DNA of 27,038 nt from CAZJNX01 sp964547415 (GTDB lineage: Bacteria > Pseudomonadota > Alphaproteobacteria > Rhizobiales > Amorphaceae), in assembly GCA_964547415.1 (NCBI GenBank), contig CAZJNX010000032.1:1-27038 (forward strand), read 5' to 3'. The notes under the pieces were generated by a model. The model saw only the letters and a list, made by a program, of their open reading frames with translations, did not search any database and was not told the DNA's origin. Each line of letters opens with the position of its first letter. The first letter of the stretch is position 1. Shown in pieces: positions 7,588 through 15,444 of this stretch. The translations under genes were made by a program, and so were the position numbers.

Positions 7588-8832
7588 CTACAGGATCACG
7601 AAGTCGGAGGCGGAGAGCGCGGGCGCGCCCTCGAGCTGGAACAGGACGACCGGGGCGTCCGGCCGGCGCCCGTCGGGGTCGAAGGCGAGGACGCCGTCGT
7701 CGGTGTCATAGAGGAACTGGGGCTTGCTGCCCCGCGGCGCCGGATCGTCCCCGTCCTGGAAGCGGCGCCCCGGAAGGCGCGCGCCGCCGATGCCGCGGAA
7801 GCCGGACGCCTCGATCCCGATGAGGTCCACCCCCGCCTCGAAATCGGCGACAAAGTCCGCCTCGCCGCGCGGCCGGTCGGCCACGAACGTGTCGCTGCCC
7901 GCGCCACCCTCCAGGAAGTCCCGGCCCCCGCCGCCGGACAGGATGTCGTCGCCGGCAAGGCCGCGCAGCGCGTCGTCGCCGTCCGATCCGATCAGCGTGT
8001 CGCCGACGTCCGGAAGGTCCGAGCCGCGCGCCCGCTCGATGGAGATGAGCGTGTCGCGGGTGCCGTAGCCGTCGATGGCGAATCCCTCGCCGAGGTTCAC
8101 GAGGACCCCGGCATCGCCGCCGTTGCGGTCGTCCCGGTCGTAGCGGACCTCGTCGTTCCCGCCGCGCCCGTCGACCGTGTCCTCGCCGAGGAGCGGGCGG
8201 AAGCGGTCGTCCCCGTCCGAGCCGCTCGCCACGTCGTCGAGGGGGGACAGCTCGAAGAGCTCTACGTTCCGGAAGCGGTCGGCTCCGCCGTACGGGTTGG
8301 TCGCGATCCCGTGGTCGACGTCGAGGTCGACCGGGTTCGTCACGAAATCCGGGCTGAAGAAGGCGTCCCGCCAGGACAGGAGGTCGAAGCCCTTCCCGCC
8401 GTCGTAGTCGTTGTCGCCCGGGCCGCCGACCATGAAGTCGTCGCCGCCGCCGGCCTTGACGCGGTCGTCGCCCGCGCCCGTCTCGATGTGCTCGTTGCCG
8501 CCGCGGCCGCGGAAGAGGTCGTCGCCGGAAAGCAGCGCCCGGACGGACGAGCCGAGCGGCCACTCGAGGAGGGCGCGCAGATAGTGGGCCGGATAGTCGA
8601 GCCGGTCGATGCGGACGATCACGTCGCCGTCCTCGTCACGGATGTCCACCTTCACGAGGCCCTCCGAGCCACCGCGCTGGCGGACGGTGGCGTGGATCTC
8701 GCCGAGGCCCTGCCGGTCGTCCAGCGTGTCGACGACGAAGCCCCGGCGGGTGGCCTCGATCTCGAAGTCCGAGCCGATGGAAGCGAAGGCGACGGAGTCG
8801 CCGATGTTCCGGGTCGTCTGGATGCGGGCCAT
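7588..8832 (-). CDS. RTX calcium-binding protein with type I secretion-like C-terminus
   Basis: This acidic protein of 414 residues lacks a signal peptide. The N-terminal ~115 residues form an unassigned domain. RTX turns then appear in two clusters: residues ~118-150 (GGNEHIETGAGDDRVKAGGG) and ~285-325 (GSDGDDALRGLAGDDILSGG). The end has the arrangement common in type I-secreted proteins: a DTFV...DFVADFEAGVDLIGI block, then 'AQFLYDTDDG'-like FLYDTDDGVLAFDPDG, and a hydrophobic tail LSASDFVIL. It converges on the large RTX gene; the two may have related surface roles, but they share only the repeat class. No catalytic domain was recognised. Confidence 0.87.
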   Translation of the reverse strand: MARIQTTRNIGDSVAFASIGSDFEIEATRRGFVVDTLDDRQGLGEIHATVRQRGGSEGLVKVDIRDEDGDVIVRIDRLDYPAHYLRALLEWPLGSSVRALLSGDDLFRGRGGNEHIETGAGDDRVKAGGGDDFMVGGPGDNDYDGGKGFDLLSWRDAFFSPDFVTNPVDLDVDHGIATNPYGGADRFRNVELFELSPLDDVASGSDGDDRFRPLLGEDTVDGRGGNDEVRYDRDDRNGGDAGVLVNLGEGFAIDGYGTRDTLISIERARGSDLPDVGDTLIGSDGDDALRGLAGDDILSGGGGRDFLEGGAGSDTFVADRPRGEADFVADFEAGVDLIGIEASGFRGIGGARLPGRRFQDGDDPAPRGSKPQFLYDTDDGVLAFDPDGRRPDAPVVLFQLEGAPALSASDFVIL

Positions 8833-8967
8833 GCGTGCTGCTCCGTCCGTCTGCCCGTCGGGGAACGCCGGGCCCTCCTGCGCCGGCGGCCGGGGGCCGC
8901 ACGGGTCGCACGGGCGCCGGCGCGCCGATCGCCCCGCGGTCCCCGGGATTCATCGTGCGCGCGGCGA

Positions 8968-8996
8968 AGTGTCGCATCTTGTCGTCGATCGCGCAA
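8968..8996 (-). promoter_or_regulatory. Possible sigma-70-type promoter for the 414-residue RTX gene
   Basis: On the minus strand TTGCGC (8991-8996) is followed after 17 bases by GACACT (8968-8973), about 135 bases upstream of the RTX start. The -10 matches only three of six consensus positions. It lies in the only gap between this gene and the upstream AI-2E family gene. Confidence 0.25.
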
Positions 8997-9034
8997 CCCG
9001 CGCGGGGCGGCACGGCGGCCGCGGCGAATCGGCC

Positions 9035-10162
9035 TCAGCCGCGCCTGCCGCCCTCGGCGGGGACCGCGGGCGGGTCATCCTCCGGGGCGGGATCGACGGC
9101 CGGCATCGGGTCGTCGTCCCCGAGCGGGTTCGGGTGCGCGTCGGCCCGGCTCGGCAGCGTGCCGTTCGCCGACAGGGCGACGGCCACCGGGCGCAGCGAG
9201 GGCTCCTCCGCGCACACGATCGCGACGATGGTGAGCGCGGGCACAGCCATCAGCGCGCCCACGATCCCCCACAGCGCCCCGCCCGCGAACACCGCGAACA
9301 GGACCACGAGGGGCGAGAGGTTGAGCGACCGGCTCATGAGCTGCGGCTGGATCACGTTGCTCGCCACCACCTGGATGCCGCCGAGTACGGTCACGACCAG
9401 GATGAACGGCCCCAGCGTGCCGAACTGGAGGAGCGTCATGGCGGCCGGGAAGGCGATGCCGACGAGCGTGCCGATGGTGGGAATGAAGCTGAACAGGAAG
9501 ATGAGCACCGCCCAGAACAGGGGCGCGTCCACACCGATCACCGCGAGCAGGAGGTAGGTCGGCACCGCCTGCATCAGGCCGATCAGCACCTGCACGCCGA
9601 GGAAGTCGTCGATGCCCCGCCGCACGGCCCACAGGAAGCGGCGAAGGCGCCGCTCGCGCGCGGGATCTCCGGCGAAGGCGGCGATCTTGTCGTCGATCGC
9701 CTCCGCCTCCACGAAGATGAACACCACGTACACCAGCACCACGAACAGGGCCGCGAGGTAGGAGGCGGTCGAACCCGCCACGTTGAGCACGAAGGTGGTG
9801 AAGTCGATCCGCCCGATGAGGTCGGCCACCTGGAGGGGCTGCGCCGCCCCCACGAGTTCCCCCGCACGCGCGAGCCACCGGTCGAGGTTCGCCTCGTAAA
9901 GGTCCCGGTTGGCCCTCAACTCGGCGATGTTCTCGCCCACGAACAGGCCGAGGAGGAACAGGACGAGGAGAACGCCCACCGCGCCGACGACCCGCACGGT
10001 GAACTTGCCACGCCTGAAGCGCGCGGGCACGAGGCCCTGGACCTTTCGCACCGACGCGCCGAGGACCAGCCACACGAGGAGCCCGACGGCGAGCGGCTGA
10101 AGGATCGGCCGCGCCGTGACGAGGATCCAGATCACCGCCGCCACCGTCACCGCGATGCGCAT
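9035..10162 (-). CDS. AI-2E family (PerM/UPF0118) membrane transporter
   Basis: This integral membrane protein of 375 residues has the AI-2E exporter-family layout: two adjacent N-terminal membrane helices (residues ~3-35), a third helix with 'VVGAVGVLLVLFLLGLFVGENIAEL', a long soluble segment, then a cluster of C-terminal helices. These include the conserved 'FIPTIGTLVGIAFPAAMTLLQFG' and 'NVIQPQLMSRSLNLSPLVVLFAVFAGGALWGIVGALMAVP' stretches. Members export autoinducer-2 or act as sodium/proton antiporters; which applies here cannot be told. The C-terminal ~40 residues are polar and low complexity. GGGAGGGG lies just upstream of the ATG. It is followed on the same strand by the RTX gene after ~200 bases. 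Confidence 0.88.
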   Translation of the reverse strand: MRIAVTVAAVIWILVTARPILQPLAVGLLVWLVLGASVRKVQGLVPARFRRGKFTVRVVGAVGVLLVLFLLGLFVGENIAELRANRDLYEANLDRWLARAGELVGAAQPLQVADLIGRIDFTTFVLNVAGSTASYLAALFVVLVYVVFIFVEAEAIDDKIAAFAGDPARERRLRRFLWAVRRGIDDFLGVQVLIGLMQAVPTYLLLAVIGVDAPLFWAVLIFLFSFIPTIGTLVGIAFPAAMTLLQFGTLGPFILVVTVLGGIQVVASNVIQPQLMSRSLNLSPLVVLFAVFAGGALWGIVGALMAVPALTIVAIVCAEEPSLRPVAVALSANGTLPSRADAHPNPLGDDDPMPAVDPAPEDDPPAVPAEGGRRG

Positions 10163-10255
10163 GCCGCCCCTCCCGTCCTTGCCCCGCCGCCCGTCCGCGC
10201 CCGGCCCGGCGAACCCCTAGCACACCGGGAAGGCCTCCCGTCCACGATCGAGCCT

Positions 10256-11098
10256 TCACCCCGTTCCGCACAGCGCCGACGGGCGGGCGAGCGTGCGGCC
10301 CGCCCGCGAAAGCGTCTCGGGCCACCGGCTCCCGGACAGGAAGGCGTGCTCGACGGCGCGGCGGGCGTGGACCGGGTCGCGCGTCGTCAGCAGGTCGTCG
10401 AGGTGGCCCGGATGGCACATGACGAGGGGGCGTTCGCCGGGCCCGAGGAGGAAGGCGGCGAACTCGTCCGCCACCCGGTCGGCCGGAAAGGCGGTGACGC
10501 CGCGGAAGTCGTCGTTGGCGGCGAGGCCGCGGCGGCGGGCGATCGCCCGGAGCGGCCGGGACAGCCGGTCGAGGATGAGCGCGCGGGGAACGGCGACGCG
10601 GCGGCGCACGATGGCCGCCGGCCGGGAGGTGCACACGCGCAGCCATGTGCCCGCCGGGTCGAGGCGGGGGCCGAACAGCGCCGCCACCGCCTCCCGCACC
10701 CCGGGCAGGACGTGGACGTGCTGGTGCCCGTCGACGAAGGCGGGGGGGAAGCCGAGGGCGTCCTCGAAGGCGGCGAGCTGGCGGGCGATCTCCGCCGCGA
10801 GGGCCGCCCGTGGCAGCCGGCCGGCCTGGGCGCGGGCGAGCAGGCGCGGGAGCGGCGGGAAGCGTCCGCCGGGGGCGAGCGCCTCGGCGCGGGTGAGCGA
10901 GGGGGCATCGGTGAGGACGAGGTGGAGGCCGAGGTCGACGGTGCCGGCGAGGTCGCGGATGCCGGCGGCCGCCTCCGGCCAGTCCGGGAAGACGGTCATG
11001 GCGCTCGCCGCGGTGATGCGGCCGGCCGCGGCGAGTTCCCGGATCGAGCGCGACACGCCCGGCGACAGTCCGTAGTCGTCCGCGCAAAGGCCGATCAT
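10256..11098 (-). CDS. YdjC/ChbG-family polysaccharide or carbohydrate deacetylase
   Basis: This protein of 280 residues has the YdjC fold signatures: ADDYG (residues 6-10; the two Asp include a metal ligand and the proposed catalytic base), GLHL with H59, FVDGHQHVH (121-129; metal-binding histidines) and CHPGH late in the protein. Family members remove acetyl groups from N-acetylated sugars such as diacetylchitobiose; a related member, HpnK, works with hopanoids. No hopanoid or chitin genes are nearby, so the substrate is open. It is cytoplasmic, with no signal peptide. AGGAG lies only 2 bases from the ATG, which is unusually close, but no better in-frame start was found. Confidence 0.88.
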   Translation of the reverse strand: MIGLCADDYGLSPGVSRSIRELAAAGRITAASAMTVFPDWPEAAAGIRDLAGTVDLGLHLVLTDAPSLTRAEALAPGGRFPPLPRLLARAQAGRLPRAALAAEIARQLAAFEDALGFPPAFVDGHQHVHVLPGVREAVAALFGPRLDPAGTWLRVCTSRPAAIVRRRVAVPRALILDRLSRPLRAIARRRGLAANDDFRGVTAFPADRVADEFAAFLLGPGERPLVMCHPGHLDDLLTTRDPVHARRAVEHAFLSGSRWPETLSRAGRTLARPSALCGTG

Positions 11099-11130
11099 GG
11101 CGCTCCTGCCCCGCCGGGCGGGGCGCGCTG

Positions 11131-11147
11131 CCGGCCGTCACGGCCGG
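11131..11147. terminator. Small hairpin upstream of the YdjC-family gene
   Basis: CCGGCCG and CGGCCGG pair as a 7-bp perfect stem around TCA. It lies between the CtaG-like gene and the YdjC-family gene, both on the minus strand, about 140 bases after the former's stop. It could terminate that transcript or lie in the 5' leader of the YdjC gene. There is no T-run. Confidence 0.3.
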
Positions 11148-11179
11148 AAGGGAAGGCGCGCCGCGCCGCCCGCGACGGG

Positions 11180-11208
11180 ATTTGCCCCGTTGGCGATCGC
11201 GGGGTCAA
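11180..11208 (-). promoter_or_regulatory. Candidate sigma-70-type promoter for the YdjC-family gene
   Basis: On the minus strand TTGACC (11203-11208) and GCAAAT (11180-11185) are separated by 17 bases, about 80 bases upstream of the start codon. The -35 matches five of six consensus bases, the -10 three of six. The spacer and -35 also carry a 7-bp inverted repeat (CCCGTTG 11186-11192, CAACGGG 11206-11212), which could be an operator or the CtaG-like gene's terminator stem. Confidence 0.35.
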
Positions 11209-11287
11209 CGGGATGACCGCACGGTGTCGTGGCGGGCCTCTCCCCGCACCGGCCGGTTCGGCCCGCGGGTGCGGCGCGGGCGCGCCG

Positions 11288-11794
11288 TCACGCCTCGAGG
11301 ACGCGTGCGGCGAGCACGAGGCCACCCGCGAGGAACGGCAGCCCGCCGCCGACCGCCATCAGGACGCCGCCGAGGCGCTGGTCGTCGAGCGGGGCGAGGC
11401 CGAAGGCGCCGAGGCACACGTCCGGGGCGTAGAGGAGGGCGGGCGCGAGGGTGAGGAGCGCGCCGAGGAGCCCCATGTGCATGAAGCCGAGGAACATGGC
11501 GACCGCGCCGATCCCGTGCGCCGCCCGCGAGGTGCCGGAGAAGGCGGCGAGCCACAGGACCGTGCCGGCGAGGAGGAAGCTCGCCTGCTGGGCGAGGAAC
11601 ATCGGGGTGTCGCGCGCGGCCGCCTCGTGGAGCGCGGGCAGGTGCCAGCCCCAGACCACCAGCGCCTCGAAGGCCGTGGCGGCCGCCGCGACGGCGAGGG
11701 GCCGGCGGAACGGGCCGGGGCCGAGGCCGCAGCGGGCGAGGCCGACCGCGATCAGCGGCGCGGCGACGACCACGACGCCGAGGTGGAGGATCAT
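11288..11794 (-). CDS. CtaG/Caa3-type cytochrome c oxidase assembly membrane protein, 5' end uncertain
   Basis: At least 168 residues, almost entirely membrane helices, match the Caa3_CtaG (PF09678) family, which helps deliver copper to or assemble heme-copper oxidases. Landmarks are 'AHMILHL' at the start, 'WGWHLPALHEAA', 'FLGFMHMGLLGALLTLAPALLYAP' and 'LDDQRLGGVLMAVGGGLPFL'. The first ATG (11794) lies inside the conserved region. The same frame is open upstream to a stop at 11951-11953 and encodes another plausible membrane segment (PLLAGLLVLAALWLGPLVPV), but contains no ATG, GTG or TTG. An ATG at 11954 exists in the neighbouring frame. So either an unusual start (CTG at 11947) or a frameshift near the 5' end is implied. 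No oxidase genes are adjacent. Confidence 0.72.
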   Translation of the reverse strand: MILHLGVVVVAAPLIAVGLARCGLGPGPFRRPLAVAAAATAFEALVVWGWHLPALHEAAARDTPMFLAQQASFLLAGTVLWLAAFSGTSRAAHGIGAVAMFLGFMHMGLLGALLTLAPALLYAPDVCLGAFGLAPLDDQRLGGVLMAVGGGLPFLAGGLVLAARVLEA

Positions 11795-11950
11795 GTGGGC
11801 GGAGAAGGCGCGCCGACTTACGGGAACGAGGGGTCCGAGCCAAAGCGCGGCGAGGACGAGGAGACCGGCGAGGAGCGGCGCTGCTCCGCCCGGGGGCGGT
11901 GGCGGACCGCCACCCCGCCCGCCAGCGGCCGCTCGCCTCGCCTTCAGCCG

Positions 11951-12280
11951 TCATGGCCGTCGGAAGAGGCGTGCGACGGGTCCCGGGCGGGTACAGATGG
12001 CGCGCGTGCAACTGTGTCGTTCGTTTACGCTGTGACGGGCGTGCATGGCGGGTCCGGCGGGGCGGTCCATCGCTTTCGACGCCTTCATCCGAGGAGCTCC
12101 GGGGTCGCCGCACGGCACCGGGGGCCGCGACCGCGCGGCACGACCGGGAATCCAATCCTCCCACCTGCGGGCGGTTCCGTGCCACGCTCTCCGTGCCGGC
12201 GCGCGAGCCGGGGTGTGGCGCGAGGCGGCATGCGGCACGGGGCTTGCCTCGGGGCGCGCGGACCGGGGAGGAGCGAAGGA
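11951..12280. other. Gene-free interval between the CtaG-like and SDR genes
   Basis: This interval of 330 bases lies between divergent genes and must hold the promoters of both. Only the ribosome-binding site of the SDR gene (GGGGAGGAG, 12265-12273) is clear. A short less GC-rich patch around 12005-12035 may be promoter DNA, but no convincing -35/-10 pair was found. The open frames here are composition artefacts. Confidence 0.4.
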
Positions 12281-13036
12281 ATGGCCGACGGTACGGTTTT
12301 GATCACGGGGGCGGGCATCGGCATCGGGCGGGCGAGCGCGTTCGCCTTCGCCGCGGCGGGCTACCGGGTGATCGTGACGGACGTCCTCGAGGCGGAAGGG
12401 GCGGCCGTCGCCGCCGAGATCGCCGCAGGCGGGGGCGAGGCGGCCTTCCACCCCCTCGACGTCACCTCGACGGCGGCGGCCGACGCGGTGGTGTCGGCGG
12501 TGGAGGCCGAGCACGGGCCCCTCGACGTGATCGTGGCGAACGCGGGGATCGCCCACAAGGTGCCCGTCGAGAAGCTCGACGACGCGGCGTGGGACCACAC
12601 CTTCGAGGTGGACCTCAAGGGCATGTGGCGGGTGATCCGGCCGGCCCTTCCGGCGATGCGCGGGCGGGGCTCGGGGGCGATCGTTTGCCTGTCGTCCATC
12701 ATGGGCACCACCTACGGGTGGGACGAGCACATCCACTATTCGGCCGCAAAGGCCGGTGTCGTGGGCTTCGTGCGCGGGCTCGCCGCCGAGGTCGCCCGGG
12801 ACGGCATCCGGGTGAACGGCATCGCGCCCGGGTTCATCCGCACCGCGCAGGCGCTGTCGCGGGAGCATTCCCTGGGGCCGGAGGGCCTCGAGGCGGCGGT
12901 CTCGCTGATCCCGGCCGGCCGGGTGGGCGAGCCGGAGGACATCGCGAAGGTCGCCGTCTTCCTCGCCTCGGACGGGGCCGGCTACATCACCGGCCAGACC
13001 CTCATCGTCGACGGCGGCCTGTCGATCACGCCGTGA
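12281..13036 (+). CDS. Short-chain dehydrogenase/reductase (classical SDR)
   Basis: This 251-residue NAD(P)-dependent oxidoreductase has the full classical SDR set: TGAGIGIG cofactor loop (residues 9-16), an Asp after the second strand (D34), which usually favours NAD(H), LD60, NAG (87-89), catalytic Ser138/139 and Y153-SAA-K157, followed by the 'GIRVNGIAPGFIRT' segment and a C-terminal 'GYITGQTLIVDGG'. It is soluble and probably tetrameric. The substrate cannot be predicted; the annotation FabG-like would be over-specific. The ATG has GGGGAGGAG upstream. Its 3' end overlaps the end of the convergent MFS gene by 11 bases. Confidence 0.93.
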   Translation: MADGTVLITGAGIGIGRASAFAFAAAGYRVIVTDVLEAEGAAVAAEIAAGGGEAAFHPLDVTSTAAADAVVSAVEAEHGPLDVIVANAGIAHKVPVEKLDDAAWDHTFEVDLKGMWRVIRPALPAMRGRGSGAIVCLSSIMGTTYGWDEHIHYSAAKAGVVGFVRGLAAEVARDGIRVNGIAPGFIRTAQALSREHSLGPEGLEAAVSLIPAGRVGEPEDIAKVAVFLASDGAGYITGQTLIVDGGLSITP

Positions 13037-14288
13037 GCGAAACCTGTCTGGCGGGGGGGACCCGCCCGCTCCCGAGGCGCGCGAGCAGGAAGAGGGCGAT
13101 CGCGACGTTGAGGAGGTTCCAGGCGAAGCCGTTCACGAAGGCGGGCCCGTAGGACATCGTCATGTCGAAGATGAGCCCGGACAGCCAGCCGCCGATGGCC
13201 ATGCCGACGAGCGTGGCGGAGAAGACGATGCCGATGCGCGAGGCCGCCTCCGACGCGGGGAAGAAGGCGCGCACCACCATGGCGTAGGTGGGCACGATCC
13301 CCCCTTGCGCGAGGCCGAAGAGGGCGGAGACGAGGTAGAGCGGGGCGAGCCCGTCGAACGGCAGGAACAGGAGGAGCGAGAAGGCCTGGAGGGCGGAGCT
13401 CGTCACCAGCGTCGGCAGCGGGCCGATCCGGTCGGCGAGGATGCCGAACAGAAGGCGGCTCACGATGCCGGTGGCGAGCATGAGGGAGAGCATCTGCACG
13501 CCCACCACCGGCCCGTAGCCGAGCTGGGTGCAAAGGGCCACCACGTGGACCTGGGGCATCGCCATCGCGATGCAGCAGGTGATGCCCATGACGACGAGGG
13601 GGACCTGCAGCGTCCGGGGCGAGACGGGAAGGTCGGGCCGCGCCTCGGCCGGCGCGCGCGCCGCGGCGGGCGCGGGGGATGGGCGCGGCGCCGGCCGGCC
13701 GACGAGGAGGGTGAGCGGCAGGAGGATGGCGAGGGTGCCGACCCCGATCGCGACGTGCGCCATCCGCCAGCCCAGCGCCTCCACGAGGAGCTGGATGACG
13801 GGCGGCCACACGGCGCCGGCGAAGTAGCTCCCGCAGGCGGCGATCGACACGGCGAGGCCCCGCCGGCGGACGAACCAGCGGGAGACCTCCGCGATCATCG
13901 GCCCGAAGGTGGCCGAGGAGCCGAGGCAGCCGATGAGGAGGCCGTGGACGATCACGAACTGCCACAGCGTCTGGGAGAGGCCGGCGAGCACGTAGCCCGC
14001 GCACAGGGAGAAGGCGCCGATGACGAGGGGCAGGCGGATGCCGTGCCGGTCGGCGAGGCGGCCCATGAGGATGCCGCCCGCGGCGAAGCCGACCATGAGC
14101 AGCGTGTAGGGGAGGGTGGCGCCGGCCCGGGCGACCCCGAAGGCGTCCTCCACCGTCGGCAGCACCACCACGACGGACCACAGGCCCACCCCACCCACGG
14201 TGGTGATGACGACGGACAGGAGGAGCCGCGGCCAGGCGCGCGGACTGCCGGCGTCGGGGGTTGCGGGGACGGCGGCTGCGAGGGACAT
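13026..14288 (-). CDS. MFS transporter
   Basis: This 420-residue major facilitator has about 12 predicted helices and a polar Ala/Pro-rich central loop (residues ~200-225) between the two six-helix halves. The family A-motif appears in both halves: 'GRLADRHGIRLPLVIG' after helix 2 (residues ~75-90) and 'GILADRIGPLPTLV' at the equivalent position in the second half. It resembles monocarboxylate/oxalate-formate type MFS proteins, but the substrate is unknown. ATG 14288 was chosen over longer in-frame starts because GGAG is 8 bases upstream and the preceding sequence is proline/arginine-rich shadow. It is convergent with the SDR gene. Confidence 0.9.
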   Translation of the reverse strand: MSLAAAVPATPDAGSPRAWPRLLLSVVITTVGGVGLWSVVVVLPTVEDAFGVARAGATLPYTLLMVGFAAGGILMGRLADRHGIRLPLVIGAFSLCAGYVLAGLSQTLWQFVIVHGLLIGCLGSSATFGPMIAEVSRWFVRRRGLAVSIAACGSYFAGAVWPPVIQLLVEALGWRMAHVAIGVGTLAILLPLTLLVGRPAPRPSPAPAAARAPAEARPDLPVSPRTLQVPLVVMGITCCIAMAMPQVHVVALCTQLGYGPVVGVQMLSLMLATGIVSRLLFGILADRIGPLPTLVTSSALQAFSLLLFLPFDGLAPLYLVSALFGLAQGGIVPTYAMVVRAFFPASEAASRIGIVFSATLVGMAIGGWLSGLIFDMTMSYGPAFVNGFAWNLLNVAIALFLLARLGSGRVPPARQVSLTA

Positions 14289-14571
14289 GGGCACGCTCCG
14301 GCGGCGGGCTGCCGGCTCGGGCGATGCGGTCGGTGCCGGACCCCTCGAGCCGCTAGCAGCGCGTGCGCCGCACAAGCAGCGGCGGGGGCGCAGACGTGCC
14401 ATGCGGGCCGGGCATGGAACGGCCTCGGGCCGGCGCGCGGCCTGTCCCTCGTCGCCTCCCGTCATCCGGCCCTCGCCAGGATCGACGGCGCGTGCGCCGA
14501 CCAGCTTCCCCGGCGCCCGCCTGCCCGTGCCGGCGGCGTGCGGCGCTCGGTTTCCGCGGTGCCGCGCCGCC

Positions 14572-15444
14572 TCAGCCCACGAGGCGCTCGAGCGGCGGCG
14601 GGCCCGCGCCCGGGCCGGCCTCCTCGACGACGGCATCGCCCGCCCGGCGGCGCCACTCGGCGAAGATGGCGCGCATGGAACTCGCCTCGTCGCCCGAGCC
14701 CGCCTCGGCGAGGGGCGCCTTCTTCGCCGGGTCGAGCCGCAGGTCGTGGGTGATGGTGGCGCCGTAGGCCTCCGGCGCCTGGGGGTCGCGGCGCACCTTG
14801 TCGATCATCAGGACGCGGGTGCCGAGGGTGAAGGCCTCGCCGATGTCGTGGGTCACCATGACGATGGTCATGGCGTTCTTGCGCCACAGGTCGAGGATCA
14901 GGCGGTGCATCGCCTTCTTGGTGGACTGGTCGAGGGCGCCGAACGGCTCGTCGAGGAGGAGGACCTTCGGCTCCATGACGAGGGCCTGGGCGATGGCGAG
15001 GCGCTGCTGCATCCCGCCCGACAGCTGCGTCGGGTACTTCGTCAGCGCCTCGCCGAGCCCCACCTCCTCGAGGAGCGCCACCGCCCGCTCCCGGACCGCC
15101 CGCCGCCGCGCCCCGAACAGGCGCGACAGGACGGGCGCGGCCGTAAGCTGCGGCCCGAGCATGACGTTCTGAAGGACCGTCATGTGGGGGAAGACGGAGT
15201 AGCGCTGGAAGACCACGCCCCGGTCGGGCTGGGGCTCCGGGTCGATGGGCGCCCCGTCGATCAGCACCTCGCCCCGCGTCGGCCGCTCCTGGGACAGGAG
15301 GATCCTCAGGAACGTGGTCTTGCCCGCGCCCGACGGCCCGAGCACCACGCAGAACTCGTGGTCGGGCAGCTCCACCGACACGTCCTCGAGCACGGTGGCG
15401 GCGCCGTACTCCTTGTAGAGGCCGCGGACGGCGATCTCGGTCAT
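14572..15444 (-). CDS. NitT/TauT-type ABC transporter ATP-binding protein
   Basis: This 290-residue ATPase belongs to the nitrate/taurine/sulfonate ABC family: Walker A GPSGAGKT (36-43), Q-loop 'VVFQRYSVFPHMTVLQNV' (77-94), signature LSGGMQQ (141-147), Walker B LLLDEP (162-167) and switch His199 in VTHD. An insertion around residues 100-115 and a ~60-residue C-terminal tail beyond the core are noticeable and common in the urea-carboxylase-associated subgroup. It is the last gene of a three-gene minus-strand operon; its ATG overlaps the permease stop (ATGA). It supplies energy for import of the ligand bound by the gene product ending at 16326. Confidence 0.92.
   Translation of the reverse strand: MTEIAVRGLYKEYGAATVLEDVSVELPDHEFCVVLGPSGAGKTTFLRILLSQERPTRGEVLIDGAPIDPEPQPDRGVVFQRYSVFPHMTVLQNVMLGPQLTAAPVLSRLFGARRRAVRERAVALLEEVGLGEALTKYPTQLSGGMQQRLAIAQALVMEPKVLLLDEPFGALDQSTKKAMHRLILDLWRKNAMTIVMVTHDIGEAFTLGTRVLMIDKVRRDPQAPEAYGATITHDLRLDPAKKAPLAEAGSGDEASSMRAIFAEWRRRAGDAVVEEAGPGAGPPPLERLVG

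Noticed and set aside
8609..12280. Stop-free plus-strand reading frame that runs from inside the 414-residue RTX gene into the SDR gene (about 1475 codons with it)
   Set aside because: It is antisense to RTX, AI-2E, YdjC and CtaG-like genes that have clear family motifs. Its translation is Arg/Glu/His-rich low complexity typical of GC-rich shadow frames. Only the last 251 codons are a real gene.
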